Shown one piece after another: positions 43,749-55,208 of a stretch of 64,000 nt of DNA; the stretch's first letter is position 1, and every line of letters begins with the position of its first letter. The translations under genes were made by a program, and so were the position numbers. This stretch comes from Salinigranum rubrum. Its GTDB lineage: Archaea > Halobacteriota > Halobacteria > Halobacteriales > Haloferacaceae. The notes under the pieces were generated by a model. The model was not told the origin of the DNA. It ran no database searches and worked only from the letters and a program-made list of their open reading frames with translations. The DNA is taken from NCBI RefSeq assembly GCF_002906575.1, contig NZ_CP026309.1, positions 4,030,001-4,094,000 on the forward strand, in the 5' to 3' direction.

Positions 43749-43967
43749 ATGGACCTGAGTCAGAACATGTCGACGGCCGACCGCGTCGTTCGCGGCGTCG
43801 TCGGTATCTGGTTGCTCGCGATGGCGGTCGGTGCGGCGCTCGACCGACGGAACGTCGTGGCTGCCATCGCCGGTATCGCGGGAGCAGGCCTGCTGTCGAA
43901 TTCGCTGACCGGACACTGTGGCGGTAACGCCTTGCTCGGAATCGACACCTCGGGCAGCGAGCCGTGA
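43749..43967 (+). CDS. DUF2892-family small membrane protein
   Basis: A 72-residue protein with two membrane segments (residues 14-32 and 36-54). The N-terminal MSTADRVVRGVVGIWLL and the TGHCGGNALLGI tail are typical of the DUF2892/YgaP-membrane-domain family. The function is unknown. It lies alone between glyS-dolK and the antiporter pair. Confidence 0.8.
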   Translation: MDLSQNMSTADRVVRGVVGIWLLAMAVGAALDRRNVVAAIAGIAGAGLLSNSLTGHCGGNALLGIDTSGSEP

Positions 43968-44008
43968 TACTGGTTCGAGAGGGTGAGGTGGACGCGGGGG
44001 CCGTGAGA

Positions 44009-44016
44009 ATTTATTA
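44009..44016 (+). promoter_or_regulatory. TATA box of the KhtT-like gene
   Basis: atttatta centred about 27 bases before the GTG at 44039; leaderless. Confidence 0.55.
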
Positions 44017-44038
44017 GCGGGTCGGCCCAAGGCGGTGT

Positions 44039-44524
44039 GTGACCGTCTACGAGAGCGACCTCCCCGGCGTCGGCAAGAAACACGAGATAGAGCTCGGTGA
44101 CGGCTCACGGCTCGTCGTCGTAACGCACAACACGGGGAAACGGGAGGTGTTCCGTCGAGCGGACGACGACGCCGACTCGGAGAAGCTCTTCGAGCTCCCC
44201 GACCAGCTCGCTCGCCAGGTGGGGACCATTCTGGAGGGGGCGTACTTCCAGCCGGTGCGCTCACAGAGCATCGAGACGCTCCTGGGTGGGGACACGCTCA
44301 TCGAGTGGGTCGAAATCCCCGAAGGGTCGGACCTCGACGGCAAGACGCTCGGCGAGGCCGACCTCCGGCAGGAGACGGGCGCGAACGTCATCGTCGTCCA
44401 GCGGGGCGACATGACCATCACCAACCCCGGTGGCGACACGGAACTCCGGGCCGGCGATACCCTCCTCGCCGTCGGCCCGCGGGAGGCCTGCCGGACGTTC
44501 CAGTCCATCGTCACGGGCGAGTGA
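44039..44524 (+). CDS. KhtT-like regulatory subunit with TrkA-C domain
   Basis: A 161-residue soluble protein. Residues about 85-160 form a TrkA-C (RCK-C) domain: GSDLDGKTLGEADLRQETGANVIVV, then GDTELRAGDTLLAVG. The N-terminal part (VYESDLPGVGKKHEIEL) matches the conserved N-terminal domain of KhtT-like proteins. With the antiporter gene starting one base after its stop, it forms a two-gene unit like Bacillus KhtTU, which moves K+ out in exchange for H+. The start is a GTG. Confidence 0.85.
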   Translation: MTVYESDLPGVGKKHEIELGDGSRLVVVTHNTGKREVFRRADDDADSEKLFELPDQLARQVGTILEGAYFQPVRSQSIETLLGGDTLIEWVEIPEGSDLDGKTLGEADLRQETGANVIVVQRGDMTITNPGGDTELRAGDTLLAVGPREACRTFQSIVTGE

Positions 44525-44525
44525 G

Positions 44526-45731
44526 ATGGTCGAGTTCTCCCTGTTAGAACTCGGTGAACTGTTCGTCGTCGTCGCCGTCGCCGGAGCCGTCGGAGCACGG
44601 TTCGGCCTCTCCGTCATCCCGCTGTACGTGGTCGGTGGGATGGTCGCCAGCCCGTTCGTCGCCGGGCGATTCGGCCTCCCGTACGTCCTCCAGTCGGAGA
44701 CGCTGACGCTCCTCGCCGAGGTCGGAATCGTCCTTCTGCTGTTCTTTCTCGGGCTGGAGTTCAGCCTCGACCGGCTGCTGGCGGCGAAGACGAACATCTC
44801 TCGGGCGGGCCTCATCGACATCGTGGTCAACCTCCCCGTCGGGGTGGTCATCGGCCTCGCGCTCGGCTGGCCGCTCGTCGAGGCCCTCCTGTTAGGAGGC
44901 ATCGTCTACATCTCTTCGAGCGCCATCATCACGAAGTCGCTCATCGACCTCGGGTGGATCGCCAACGCGGAGTCCGAACCCATCCTCGGGACGCTCGTCT
45001 TCGAGGACCTCGTCATCGCCGTCTACCTCGCGCTCGTCACCTCGCTCGTGCTGGGCGGGGACGGCGCGGGAAGCGTCGTCCGGAGCCTCGCCATCGCCTT
45101 CGGTTTTCTCGGCGTACTCCTCGTCGCCGTCCAGTACGGCACCCGGCTCTTCTCGGCGGTACTCGACGTGGAGAACCCCGAGCCGTTCGTCCTGCGGACG
45201 CTCGGCGTCCTGATACCGATCGCCGGCTTCGCGCTCTCTATCGGCGTGAGCGAGGCCGTCGCCGCCTTCTTCGTCGGCATGGGCTTTTCGACCACGGAGC
45301 ACCGCGAACGCATCGAGCGCCGCCTCGTCGGCATCCGCGACGTGTTCGCCGCCGTCTTCTTCTTCTGGATCGGCGTCAACACCGACCCGCGGCTCGTCCT
45401 CGCCGCGGCCGTCCCGCTGGCAATCGCCGTCGTCGTCACCACCCCCACCAAAATCGTCTCGGGCTACTACGGGGGCCGCGTCTACGACCTCACGCCGAAG
45501 CGGTCGCTCCGCGTCGGCGTCGGGATGGTCTCACGCGGGGAGTTCTCGCTCGTCATCGCGGCGCTCGCCGCACAGGGCACGGGAACCATCATGACCGAAC
45601 TCATCCCCGCGTTCGCCGTCGGCTACGTCCTCGTGATGAGCACGCTCGGGACGGTGCTGATGAGCGAGTCCGACCGCCTCGAAGCGCTGGTGTTCCGCGA
45701 GTCACAGGAGTCGACGGCGACGGCCGATTGA
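44526..45731 (+). CDS. Cation:proton antiporter (CPA2/KefB type), KhtU-like
   Basis: A 401-residue membrane protein with about twelve helices. CPA2 features are LFFLGLEFSLDRLL (about residues 77-90), SSSAIITKSLIDLG, ESEPILGTLVFEDLVIAVYLA (about residues 140-160) with the ion-site Glu/Asp pair, and the GVGMVSRGEFSLVIAALA segment near residue 340. It has no NAD-binding TrkA-N domain of its own; that control role falls to the subunit upstream. It probably exchanges K+ (or Na+) for H+. Confidence 0.9.
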   Translation: MVEFSLLELGELFVVVAVAGAVGARFGLSVIPLYVVGGMVASPFVAGRFGLPYVLQSETLTLLAEVGIVLLLFFLGLEFSLDRLLAAKTNISRAGLIDIVVNLPVGVVIGLALGWPLVEALLLGGIVYISSSAIITKSLIDLGWIANAESEPILGTLVFEDLVIAVYLALVTSLVLGGDGAGSVVRSLAIAFGFLGVLLVAVQYGTRLFSAVLDVENPEPFVLRTLGVLIPIAGFALSIGVSEAVAAFFVGMGFSTTEHRERIERRLVGIRDVFAAVFFFWIGVNTDPRLVLAAAVPLAIAVVVTTPTKIVSGYYGGRVYDLTPKRSLRVGVGMVSRGEFSLVIAALAAQGTGTIMTELIPAFAVGYVLVMSTLGTVLMSESDRLEALVFRESQESTATAD

Positions 45732-45850
45732 GGCCGGGAGACACGCGAGGGGAGAAGCGGTGCGGTGGCGCGTGACGACAACGGCCTCCGTACCGCGTCC
45801 CGCGAGTGCAACGAGCGGGAAGCGGCGAGACCGCAGGTCTCGCCAGCCCT

Positions 45851-45932
45851 CACGCGCGAGGGATGAGTTCCTGAACGAGCGGAGCGAGTGAAGGGACGAA
45901 TCGGCCGGGGAGGCCCGTGGCGTCAGCGCCCT
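45851..45932 (-). repeat. Dispersed intergenic repeat, copy B
   Basis: Reverse-orientation relative of 10584-10663. On the minus strand it reads agggcgctgacgccacgggc, then cctccccggccgattcg and finally ctcatccctcgcgcg. It fills the middle of the 45732-46018 gap, which has no other feature. Confidence 0.7.
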
Positions 45933-46018
45933 GGCGACCGCACGTCTTCACGCGGTTCTACACAGACCGCTCTCCCCGACACCCCGTGCAATCGCTGAAC
46001 CACTCGTCGGGACCACGC

Positions 46019-47011
46019 TCAAACCGCAAACAACAGAAAGCGCACGCTGACGAACACGAAGTACGCGATGACGAGCCACGCGCCCTCGCGTCGGCGGATG
46101 ACCCAGCCCTCCCGGCTCGCAATGCCGACGAGCGCGAGGCCGACGAGGAACTTGAACGGGAGGTCCCAGCGAATCACCGAGGGGGGAACCGTGTAGGTCG
46201 ACACCACGCCGCCGAGGCCGAACCCGACGAGCGGGTTGACGACGTTCGAGCCGACGAGCGTCCCGAGCGCGAGGTCGGGCGTCTTTCGTCTGAGGGACTC
46301 GACCACCGTCGAGAGTTCGGGGAGCGCGGCGGCCAGCCCGATGGTGACGACGCCGACCATCGACCCGTTCAGCCCGAGCGTGACGACGAGGTCGTCGACC
46401 ACGCGGAGCACGACGAAGGCGCTCCCGAGGACGAGCAGGAACCCGACGAACGCGGCGACGGCGTCCCGTCGGGGGTCCGCGCTCGCCGTCTCGGGGAGGC
46501 TCTCCACTCTGCCGTGGGTGGTGACCGTCCAGTAGGCGTAGGCGACGAACGCAACGAGGAGCGCGAGGCCGTCGAGCCGCGAGACGTGGCCGTCGACCAC
46601 GACGATGAACGTGAGCGCGAAGGCCGCGAGCATCGGGTAGTACGTCGACCGACGGAACGCGTGCGAGAGGGTGACGCGGCCGAAGCCGACGAGGAAGAGC
46701 CCGACGAGCAGCGTCTGCTGAACCGTCGACGACCCCATGTTGCCGCCCATCACCGTCGCGCTGGCGACGGCGGGGTCCAGCGTGCCGGAGACGATGCCGA
46801 GCGAGGCGACGAGGTGCGAGCCGAGTTCCGGGAGGCTGGTCCCGAGCGCGACGAGCGTCGAGGCGACGACGGCGTCGGGGACGTCGTACGCACGGGCCAG
46901 CGCGACGAGGCTGTCGACGGTCACGCCGGCCGCCTTGACGAGGACGGCGAGCGCGACGGCGGCGAGAACGAGCGAGCCGACGAGGTCGGGTGTGAGCGGG
47001 ACCGGTGCCAT
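46019..47011 (-). CDS. Sodium/calcium antiporter-like protein (CaCA family)
   Basis: A 330-residue membrane protein of two inverted halves. The alpha-1 repeat has VASTLVALGTSLPELGSHL (about residues 48-66) and GGNMGSSTVQQ. The alpha-2 repeat has VTIGLAAALPELSTVVESL and LVGSNVVNPLVGFG (about residues 252-265). The paired PEL/Asn residues are the ion-binding positions of YrbG/CaCA exchangers. The counter-ion is unknown. Confidence 0.88.
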   Translation of the reverse strand: MAPVPLTPDLVGSLVLAAVALAVLVKAAGVTVDSLVALARAYDVPDAVVASTLVALGTSLPELGSHLVASLGIVSGTLDPAVASATVMGGNMGSSTVQQTLLVGLFLVGFGRVTLSHAFRRSTYYPMLAAFALTFIVVVDGHVSRLDGLALLVAFVAYAYWTVTTHGRVESLPETASADPRRDAVAAFVGFLLVLGSAFVVLRVVDDLVVTLGLNGSMVGVVTIGLAAALPELSTVVESLRRKTPDLALGTLVGSNVVNPLVGFGLGGVVSTYTVPPSVIRWDLPFKFLVGLALVGIASREGWVIRRREGAWLVIAYFVFVSVRFLLFAV

Positions 47012-47088
47012 CTCAGTCGCGTCCCCAGCCTGTCATCGTTTTCGACTCACACCGGGTGGGGTGAAAAGTGCGCGTGTTCCGGGGCGCG

Positions 47089-47538
47089 TCACACGTCGGC
47101 GTCAGCGGGGTCGGAGACGAGTCCGAGCTGTCGAAGCATCCCGAGCGCGTCGAAACTGGCCCAACGCTCGGCGATCTTCCCGTCCTCGATGCGGGCGATG
47201 ATGATGCCCTCGCCCTCGAACGTCTCACCGGTCGGCTCGATGCCCATGAACGGCCCGCGGTGGGTGCCGCGCATCCGCGCACGGAAGGCGACTCGGTCTC
47301 CCTCGGCCAGTACGTCCTCGATGGTGTACTCCAGGTCGGGAAAGGCGTCGAGATACCGCTGGTTGTACGTCCTGAACGCCTCCGGGCCGCGGACGTCGTC
47401 GGAGGGGTCGTGGAGCACCGAGTCGGGGGTGAAAAGCTCGTCCATCGCGCTCACGTCGCCCCGCTGCCAAACGGTCTCGACGAACCGCCGGACGACCGCC
47501 TTGTTCGCGTCGAGGTCGTGTGTCCTTTCGGTTGACAT
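47089..47538 (-). CDS. SnoaL-like ester cyclase family protein
   Basis: A 149-residue alpha+beta-barrel protein of the SnoaL/NTF2 superfamily. Typical segments are NKAVVRRFVETVWQRGD, DELFTPDSVLHDP, TYNQRYLDAFPDLEYTIED and RGTHRGPFMGIEPTGE. The catalytic Asp/His pair of polyketide cyclases seems present, but many relatives are not cyclases. Substrate unknown. Confidence 0.8.
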   Translation of the reverse strand: MSTERTHDLDANKAVVRRFVETVWQRGDVSAMDELFTPDSVLHDPSDDVRGPEAFRTYNQRYLDAFPDLEYTIEDVLAEGDRVAFRARMRGTHRGPFMGIEPTGETFEGEGIIIARIEDGKIAERWASFDALGMLRQLGLVSDPADADV

Positions 47539-47617
47539 GACGGCGTCAGATGGACCGCCACGAGCAAAGCGCTACCGGCACCGCTGGACGTCCGTACCAG
47601 AGACAGTGAGCGGCGGC

Positions 47618-49255
47618 TCAGACGGAGCCGGTCACGTCGAACGAGGTGACGATGGCGTCCAGCGCCTCGGCGTCGCGCGGCGCGACGAGTTGGACGACGA
47701 CGAGTACCGTGTACGAACCGTCCGGCGGCACCGCCGCGATGACCACGATGGCGGTGTCGCGCCCGTCGCACGACTCGTAGCGCGACACGCGACCGGTGAA
47801 CTTCCCGTCGCTGTAGTTCCCGCGGCCGCTCGCGGTACACGCCGGGAAGCTGAACTCGTCGAGTACGACGTCGGGGTCCCGGGAGAGGTCACGGGAGGCC
47901 AGGATGGAGACGCCGGGCGTCGAGTAGCCGCTGTTGTACGCGTCGACGTCGGGGGCCGCGACGAGGCCCGGGCCGATTTCGAACGCGCGCCCGTCCACGT
48001 CGGACCACTCGGCCGGGACGTCGACGACGATGGAGCCGCTGTTGTCGGAGACCCGCCGGTAGTTGGCGTAGCCGGCGGCGGAACCGGACGAGTCGCCGCT
48101 GTTCGAGGAACCGCCATCGCCACCGCCGCCACCACCGGCAGGGAGCACCGACTGGAGCGGGGCGCCGTTCACCTCGCCCGAGAGGATTTCACCGGTGGTG
48201 AAGCGGAGGACCTGCACGGAGAGCACGTCGTCGGCGTTCCGCGACCGGAGGATGTCGCAGTAGTCCTTCATCGACCCGTCGCGACCGAGGGTGAGCCCCT
48301 CCATGCGGACGATGATGTCTGCCGGTTCGATGCCCGCGCGGGAGGCGGGAGAGCCGGATTCGACCGACGAGACCCACACGCCCGAGATGGAGCCGTCGTC
48401 GCTCCGGACGGCGCGGCCGTTGATGCCGATGGTGTTGACGTTTCTGCCCTGCCGGAGGTCCTCGACGATGCCGCGGGCCAGCGGCGCGGAGATAGCGAGG
48501 TTGATGTCGAACTTGTCGTCCCCGGCGTAGTTGACGCCGACGACGCGCCCGCGCTCGTCGACGAGCGGGCCGCCCGAGTTCCCGGGCCGGATGCGCGCGT
48601 CGTGTTCGAGGACGCCGTCGACCGACGCCCACACCGTGTGGACGGTCGAGGCCTGCTTCGAGATGATCCCTCTCGTGACGGTGTAGTTCGGGTCGCCCAG
48701 GGGGAAGCCGAGCGCCCACACTTCGAGGTTGGTCTGGATGGGGCCGTCGTACCACTGGAGGGCCTGGAACTCACCGCCTGTAATCTCGATGACAGCGAGG
48801 TCGGAGCACTCGGAGACCCCGAGCACCTTCGCGTTGTACGACCGGCCGTTCGCGAACACTTCGAGCGTCGCCGCGCCGGTCACGACGTGGTTGTTGGTGA
48901 CCGCGATGCCCGAGGGGTCGATGATGAACCCGGTCCCGCTGCCGGCGGAGTTCGCCTGATAGCCCACCTGCGGGTCGACGAACGACCCCTGTGCGACGAT
49001 GCGGACGACGGAGGCCCGAGCGTCCTCGACGCTCGTCACGCCGGAGACGCCCGAGGCGAACTCGGTGCCGCCGCCGGTACACCCGGCGAGGCCCGCGAGA
49101 CCGACCGCACCGAGGCCCGCGAGGAACGCTCGTCTATCGAGCGTCGGACGCGTTCCCTCGGAGGACAGCCCGTCGACGGCCGCAGTCGCGGTGTCCGGTT
49201 CCGGGCGTGTGAGTCTCTGTCTGTCGTCTCCGCGTTCGGTTGCTGCGTAGCTCAT
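47618..49255 (-). CDS. HtrA/DegP-like serine protease, Tat lipoprotein
   Basis: A 545-residue exported protease of the trypsin-like S1C family for protein quality control on the cell surface. A Tat signal and lipobox (DRRAFLAGLGAVGLAGLAGC) lie near residues 39-58, after a hydrophilic n-region. The triad is His in VTNNHVV, Asp in CSDLAVIEI and Ser in RPGNSGGPLV. A PDZ domain (about residues 285-375: SGVWVSSVESGSPASRAGIEPADI) follows. A glycine/serine linker leads to a further domain of about 150 residues of unknown type. The start is the ATG at 49255, because a TATA box lies about 49 bases upstream; the in-frame ATGs at 49294 and 49324 lie too near or beyond it. Confidence 0.85.
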   Translation of the reverse strand: MSYAATERGDDRQRLTRPEPDTATAAVDGLSSEGTRPTLDRRAFLAGLGAVGLAGLAGCTGGGTEFASGVSGVTSVEDARASVVRIVAQGSFVDPQVGYQANSAGSGTGFIIDPSGIAVTNNHVVTGAATLEVFANGRSYNAKVLGVSECSDLAVIEITGGEFQALQWYDGPIQTNLEVWALGFPLGDPNYTVTRGIISKQASTVHTVWASVDGVLEHDARIRPGNSGGPLVDERGRVVGVNYAGDDKFDINLAISAPLARGIVEDLRQGRNVNTIGINGRAVRSDDGSISGVWVSSVESGSPASRAGIEPADIIVRMEGLTLGRDGSMKDYCDILRSRNADDVLSVQVLRFTTGEILSGEVNGAPLQSVLPAGGGGGGDGGSSNSGDSSGSAAGYANYRRVSDNSGSIVVDVPAEWSDVDGRAFEIGPGLVAAPDVDAYNSGYSTPGVSILASRDLSRDPDVVLDEFSFPACTASGRGNYSDGKFTGRVSRYESCDGRDTAIVVIAAVPPDGSYTVLVVVQLVAPRDAEALDAIVTSFDVTGSV

Positions 49256-49299
49256 GATTGAATACCCGTGTGAGAGTGTACCGTACGCTGTCATGAACG

Positions 49300-49308
49300 A
49301 TAAATACA
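49300..49308 (-). promoter_or_regulatory. TATA box of the HtrA-like protease gene
   Basis: Reads gtatttatc on the minus strand. Transcription would start near 49275, giving a leader of about 20 bases before the ATG at 49255. Confidence 0.5.
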
Positions 49309-49385
49309 TACAGTCAACTGTCAATTCTTTCTGACCGACACGAAATCCTGAGAATCGAGGCGGACGAGCGCGCCGACGAGTCGGA

Positions 49386-50587
49386 CTACCCCGAAAAGAG
49401 CGAGGTGTGGACGGGCGCGTACTCGCGCTCGTCGGCCGAGTCCTCCTCCGCGGTGTCGTGGATGGCGCTGCCCTCGATACCCTCGGCGAGGAAGTCCTTC
49501 AGCGGCGGGCCGACCTTCTCGGGTTCGACGAGGAACGCGTCGTGGCCGTGGTCGCTCTCGACGACGTGGTGCGCCACGGGGATGTCCGAGTCCCGAAAGG
49601 CCGCGGCGACTGCCTCGCTCTGGGCGACGGTGAAGTGCCAGTCGCCGGTAAAGGAGAGCAAGAGCGCCTCCCCCTCGAACGCGGCGAGTGCGGCGGCGTC
49701 CGATTCGTACCCTTCCGAGAGGTCGTAGTCGTCCATCGCGCGCGTGAGATAGAGGTAGGAGTTGGCGTCGAACCGCTTGGTGAACTTCTCGGCCTGGTAG
49801 TCGAGGTACGACTCCACGTCGCGGTAGGGGAAGAAGGAGGCCGCGGGGTCCACCGGAAAGGTGTCGCGAATGGCGTCTCTCCCGGCGGAGCGGCGGCCGA
49901 ACTTCTGTTCCATCGACGCCTTCGAGAGGTACATCACGTGGCCGATCTGTCGCGCCAGCGCGAGGCCGTCCCTCGGTTCCTCGCTTCCGTAGTAGTCGCC
50001 GCCGTTCCAGTTCGGATCGGTGGTGATGGCGCGGCGGGCGATGGCGTCGAGCGCGAGACACTGCGGGTCGAGGCGGGCGGCCGCCGCGACCGGGGCGATG
50101 CGGTCGACGTCGTCGGGGAAGGCGACGGCCCAGTCGAGGACGTTCATGCCTCCCACGCTCCCGCCGACGACAGCGTGGAGGCGGCCGACGCCGAGTTCGT
50201 CCAGCAGGGCGCGCTGGGCGTTCGTCCAGTCTCTCACGGTCACGGGCGGGAAATCCGTTCCCCACGGTTCGCCCTCGGGGTCGTCGCTCGGGGACCGTCC
50301 GTCCCGTAGCAGGAACCGGGGACGTTCGCACAGACCACGTAGTACTGCTTCGTGTCGACGGCCTTGCCGGGGCCGACGATGTCGTCCCACCACGCGCGGG
50401 CCTGGCCGGCCGTCCCCTTCGTCTGCCGACCGGAGACGTGTTGGCTGCCCGTGAGCGCGTGACAGACGAGGACGGCGTTCGACCCGGTGAACTCCCCGTA
50501 CGTCTCGTAGGCGACGGTGAACTCCTCGATGACGTCGCCGCACTGGAACTCGAACCGGCCGATGGAGGTGCGGTCGCGGGTCGTCAC
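49386..50587 (-). pseudogene. metX: Homoserine O-acetyltransferase, interrupted by a -1 frameshift
   Basis: Activates homoserine for methionine synthesis. Frame one (50587 to about 50293) has the MetX N terminus: [39 protein letters not shown]. Frame two (to 49386) has [20 protein letters not shown], the nucleophile [14 protein letters not shown], the Asp in [10 protein letters not shown] and the His in [13 protein letters not shown]. The junction is a run of four G at 50290-50293 (C on the coding strand); a fifth would join TDGP to [11 protein letters not shown] and give about 400 residues. The triad is complete, so an indel error is likely. The start is a GTG at 50587 that overlaps the metY stop by four bases. 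Confidence 0.88.
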
Positions 50588-51867
50588 GCCCCGCTCACCG
50601 CCCGCTCGATGCCCTGGTCGAGGTCCGCGACGATGTCGTCGGCGTCTTCGATGCCGACCGAGAGACGGAGCATGTCGGGAGCGACCCCCGCCGCGCGCTG
50701 TTCCTCGGCGCTCAACTGGGCGTGCGTCGTCGACGCCGGGTGGATTATCAACGTTTTGGCGTCGCCGATGTTGGCGAGGAACGACGCGAGTTCGACCGAC
50801 TCACACAGCGTCTTGCTCGCCTCGAACCCGCCTTCCAGTCCGAAGGTCACCATCCCGCCGTAACCGCCGTCCAGATACCGAGAGGCGAGGTCGTGGGTCT
50901 CGTGGCTCTCCAGTCCCGGGTACGAGACCCACGCCACGCCGGGATGGTCGTCGAGGAACGCGGCGACCTGCGCCGCGTTATCGGAGTGTTTCTCCATTCT
51001 CAACGGGAGGGTTTCGAGACCCTGCAGCGTCACCCAGGCGTCGAACGGCGACTGCTGGTTCCCGAGCGAGCGGACGGCGCGCTGGCGGGCACAGGCGGCG
51101 AAGGCACGGTCACCGAACCGAGTCGAAAAGTCGATGCCGAACGCGGGGTTCTCCCCGGCGAGTTCGGGGTACTTGTCGGTCGCCTCCCAGGGGAAGGTGC
51201 CGCCGTCGACGAGGATGCCGCCGACCGTCGTACCGGAGCCGTGGAGCCACTTGGTGGTCGACTCCCAGACGACGTCGGCGCCGTGTTCGAGCGGGCGACA
51301 CAGGTACGGCGTCGCGAAGGTGTTGTCGACGACGAGCGGCGTCTCGTGGGCGTGGGCGACGTCGGCGATGGCCTCGAAGTCGGGGGTGCGAAGCGAGGGG
51401 TTGGCGACCGTCTCGACGTGGACGTACGCGGTGTCGTCGTCTATTTCGGCCTCGTACGCGGAGACGTCGAGCGTGTCGACGACGCGCGTCTCGATGCCTC
51501 TTCTGGACGCCATCTTCGAGAGGTACGTCGCGGTGCCGCCGTACATGTCGGCTGAGGCGACGACGTTGTCGCCGCTCTCGGCGAGGATGCTCGTCGCGGA
51601 GTCGAGTGCGGCCATGCCGGCCGCCGTCGCAACCGCGTCGGTGCCGCCCTCCAGGGCGGCCATCCGCTCTTCGAGGACGCGCGTCGTCGGGTTCGAGATG
51701 CGCGAGTAGACGTACCCGTCCGCTTCGAGGGCGTAGAGGTCCGCCGCGTAGTCGGCGTCGTCGAAGACGTAGGAACTGGTCTGGTAGATGGGTGGTGCGC
51801 GGGCACCCGTCGCCGGGTCCGGGCGCTGTCCGGCGTGGAGGCTCCGGGTGTGGAAGCCACGGGTCAT
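50584..51867 (-). CDS. metY: O-acetylhomoserine aminocarboxypropyltransferase
   Basis: A 427-residue PLP enzyme that makes homocysteine from O-acetylhomoserine and sulfide. The start is [23 protein letters not shown]. Then come [20 protein letters not shown], the PLP-contact [20 protein letters not shown] and the PLP Lys in [16 protein letters not shown] (about residue 210). It is the first gene of a metY-metX unit, overlapping by four bases. It is leaderless, with TATA at 51893-51900. Confidence 0.93.
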   Translation of the reverse strand: MTRGFHTRSLHAGQRPDPATGARAPPIYQTSSYVFDDADYAADLYALEADGYVYSRISNPTTRVLEERMAALEGGTDAVATAAGMAALDSATSILAESGDNVVASADMYGGTATYLSKMASRRGIETRVVDTLDVSAYEAEIDDDTAYVHVETVANPSLRTPDFEAIADVAHAHETPLVVDNTFATPYLCRPLEHGADVVWESTTKWLHGSGTTVGGILVDGGTFPWEATDKYPELAGENPAFGIDFSTRFGDRAFAACARQRAVRSLGNQQSPFDAWVTLQGLETLPLRMEKHSDNAAQVAAFLDDHPGVAWVSYPGLESHETHDLASRYLDGGYGGMVTFGLEGGFEASKTLCESVELASFLANIGDAKTLIIHPASTTHAQLSAEEQRAAGVAPDMLRLSVGIEDADDIVADLDQGIERAVSGA

Positions 51868-51892
51868 GTGTAGTACGCATATTTCTCGAATA

Positions 51893-51900
51893 TCTTATAA
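51893..51900 (-). promoter_or_regulatory. TATA box of metY
   Basis: Reads ttataaga on the minus strand, centred about 29 bases before the ATG at 51867. Confidence 0.6.
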
Positions 51901-52029
51901 CCCGTAGTTACGGCAAGGCCTGCGGTTGTTCGCAGGGTCGTCGGGGAGAACGGCTCGGTCGCTCGATATCGGGAGTGCGTGCGGCGTGTGGACGAAGCGC
52001 GTGAGAGGGGCGGCGGTGGCGTCGGCGGG

Positions 52030-52554
52030 TCAGTGGCGTCGTCGTCGGACCGCGCTGACGACGCCCGCGAGGAGCGAGAGCACGCCGAGGCCGGCGACGA
52101 CTGGGCCGCCGACCCGTACCGCGCGCCGCTGGAACGTGTCCGTCCGGTGGTTGACGCTCTCGGTCACGAGCGCGCGGTACTCGTCGCGCTCGGCGTCGTA
52201 GAGGGCGTAACAGCCCGTCCCGCGGGCGACGTGGTCGCTCGGGAAGACGAACGGACCGTCGGCCTCCCCGGACCGTTCGACGGTGTACGAGCCGTTCGCC
52301 TCTGCACGGCGGACGTCCGCCCGTGCCGCCGCCGAGAGGTTCGAGCGGTCGACGACGAACCGCTCGGGTTCGACCGAGTCGTTCGCCTCTCCAAGGGAGA
52401 GTTCGGCGACGGCGTCCGCACAGAAGCCGTCGGTCGGCGTGCGGTATCGGAAGTCGCGGTCCCAGTCGGCGGTGAAGAAGTCGACGAACGGGAGCGCGAG
52501 GGCCGTCGCGAGGAGGACGAGTCCGAGGAGAGCGAGGCGGGTGGACCGGCGCAT
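52030..52554 (-). CDS. Membrane-anchored protein with extracellular domain, function unknown
   Basis: A 174-residue protein with a TM segment at residues 6-24 and a second at about 148-168, separated by an extracytoplasmic domain with two Cys (FCADAV and GTGCYALY) and several N-x-S/T sites. The C terminus ends in RRRR. I recognise no family. The start is the ATG at 52554; an in-frame upstream region to 52812 lacks conservation signs. Confidence 0.65.
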   Translation of the reverse strand: MRRSTRLALLGLVLLATALALPFVDFFTADWDRDFRYRTPTDGFCADAVAELSLGEANDSVEPERFVVDRSNLSAAARADVRRAEANGSYTVERSGEADGPFVFPSDHVARGTGCYALYDAERDEYRALVTESVNHRTDTFQRRAVRVGGPVVAGLGVLSLLAGVVSAVRRRRH

Positions 52555-52574
52555 CGTCGGGGAGTCGACGGTGA

Positions 52575-54919
<2,345 letters not shown>

Positions 54920-55000
54920 CCCTCGAACGGTCGCCCGCGACCGTCGCGCGGGGCGTTCGTGGTTAAGGCACCTAATATAATCTATCGGATATTGCACAAA

Positions 55001-55010
55001 GCCTTATATT
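55001..55010 (+). promoter_or_regulatory. TATA box of the small zinc-ribbon gene
   Basis: gccttatatt centred about 28 bases before the ATG at 55034, in an AT-rich 60-base patch that begins after ligA. Confidence 0.6.
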
Positions 55011-55033
55011 CACTGCCGACCCGGAGTGAATCG

Positions 55034-55162
55034 ATGGCAACGAAACAGCAGCCGACGTCCGACGCGTACCGCTGTCCGGTCTGCAGCGGTACCCTCGCGT
55101 GCGTCAGTGGCTCGTGGGGCTGTACCGACTGTCGGTACGTCCCAACTCACGGCGCGGACTGA
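55034..55162 (+). CDS. 42-residue zinc-ribbon protein
   Basis: Two CxxC knuckles, CPVCSGTL (about residues 14-21) and CTDCRYVP (about residues 30-37), in a 42-residue protein. Such one-finger micro-proteins are common in haloarchaea; the role is unknown. The start is the ATG at 55034, because the TATA box fits it and the longer upstream frame crosses the promoter. Confidence 0.7.
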   Translation: MATKQQPTSDAYRCPVCSGTLACVSGSWGCTDCRYVPTHGAD

Positions 55163-55208
55163 CCCTCCAGTCGACGAGACGGCGGAAGAGACAGAGAACC
55201 GACCCCGA

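Noticed and set aside
45917-49261. 1114-residue plus-strand frame over the antiporter, SnoaL and HtrA genes
   Set aside because: It is an Arg/Asp-rich shadow of real minus-strand genes with clear motifs; long empty frames are common at this GC content.
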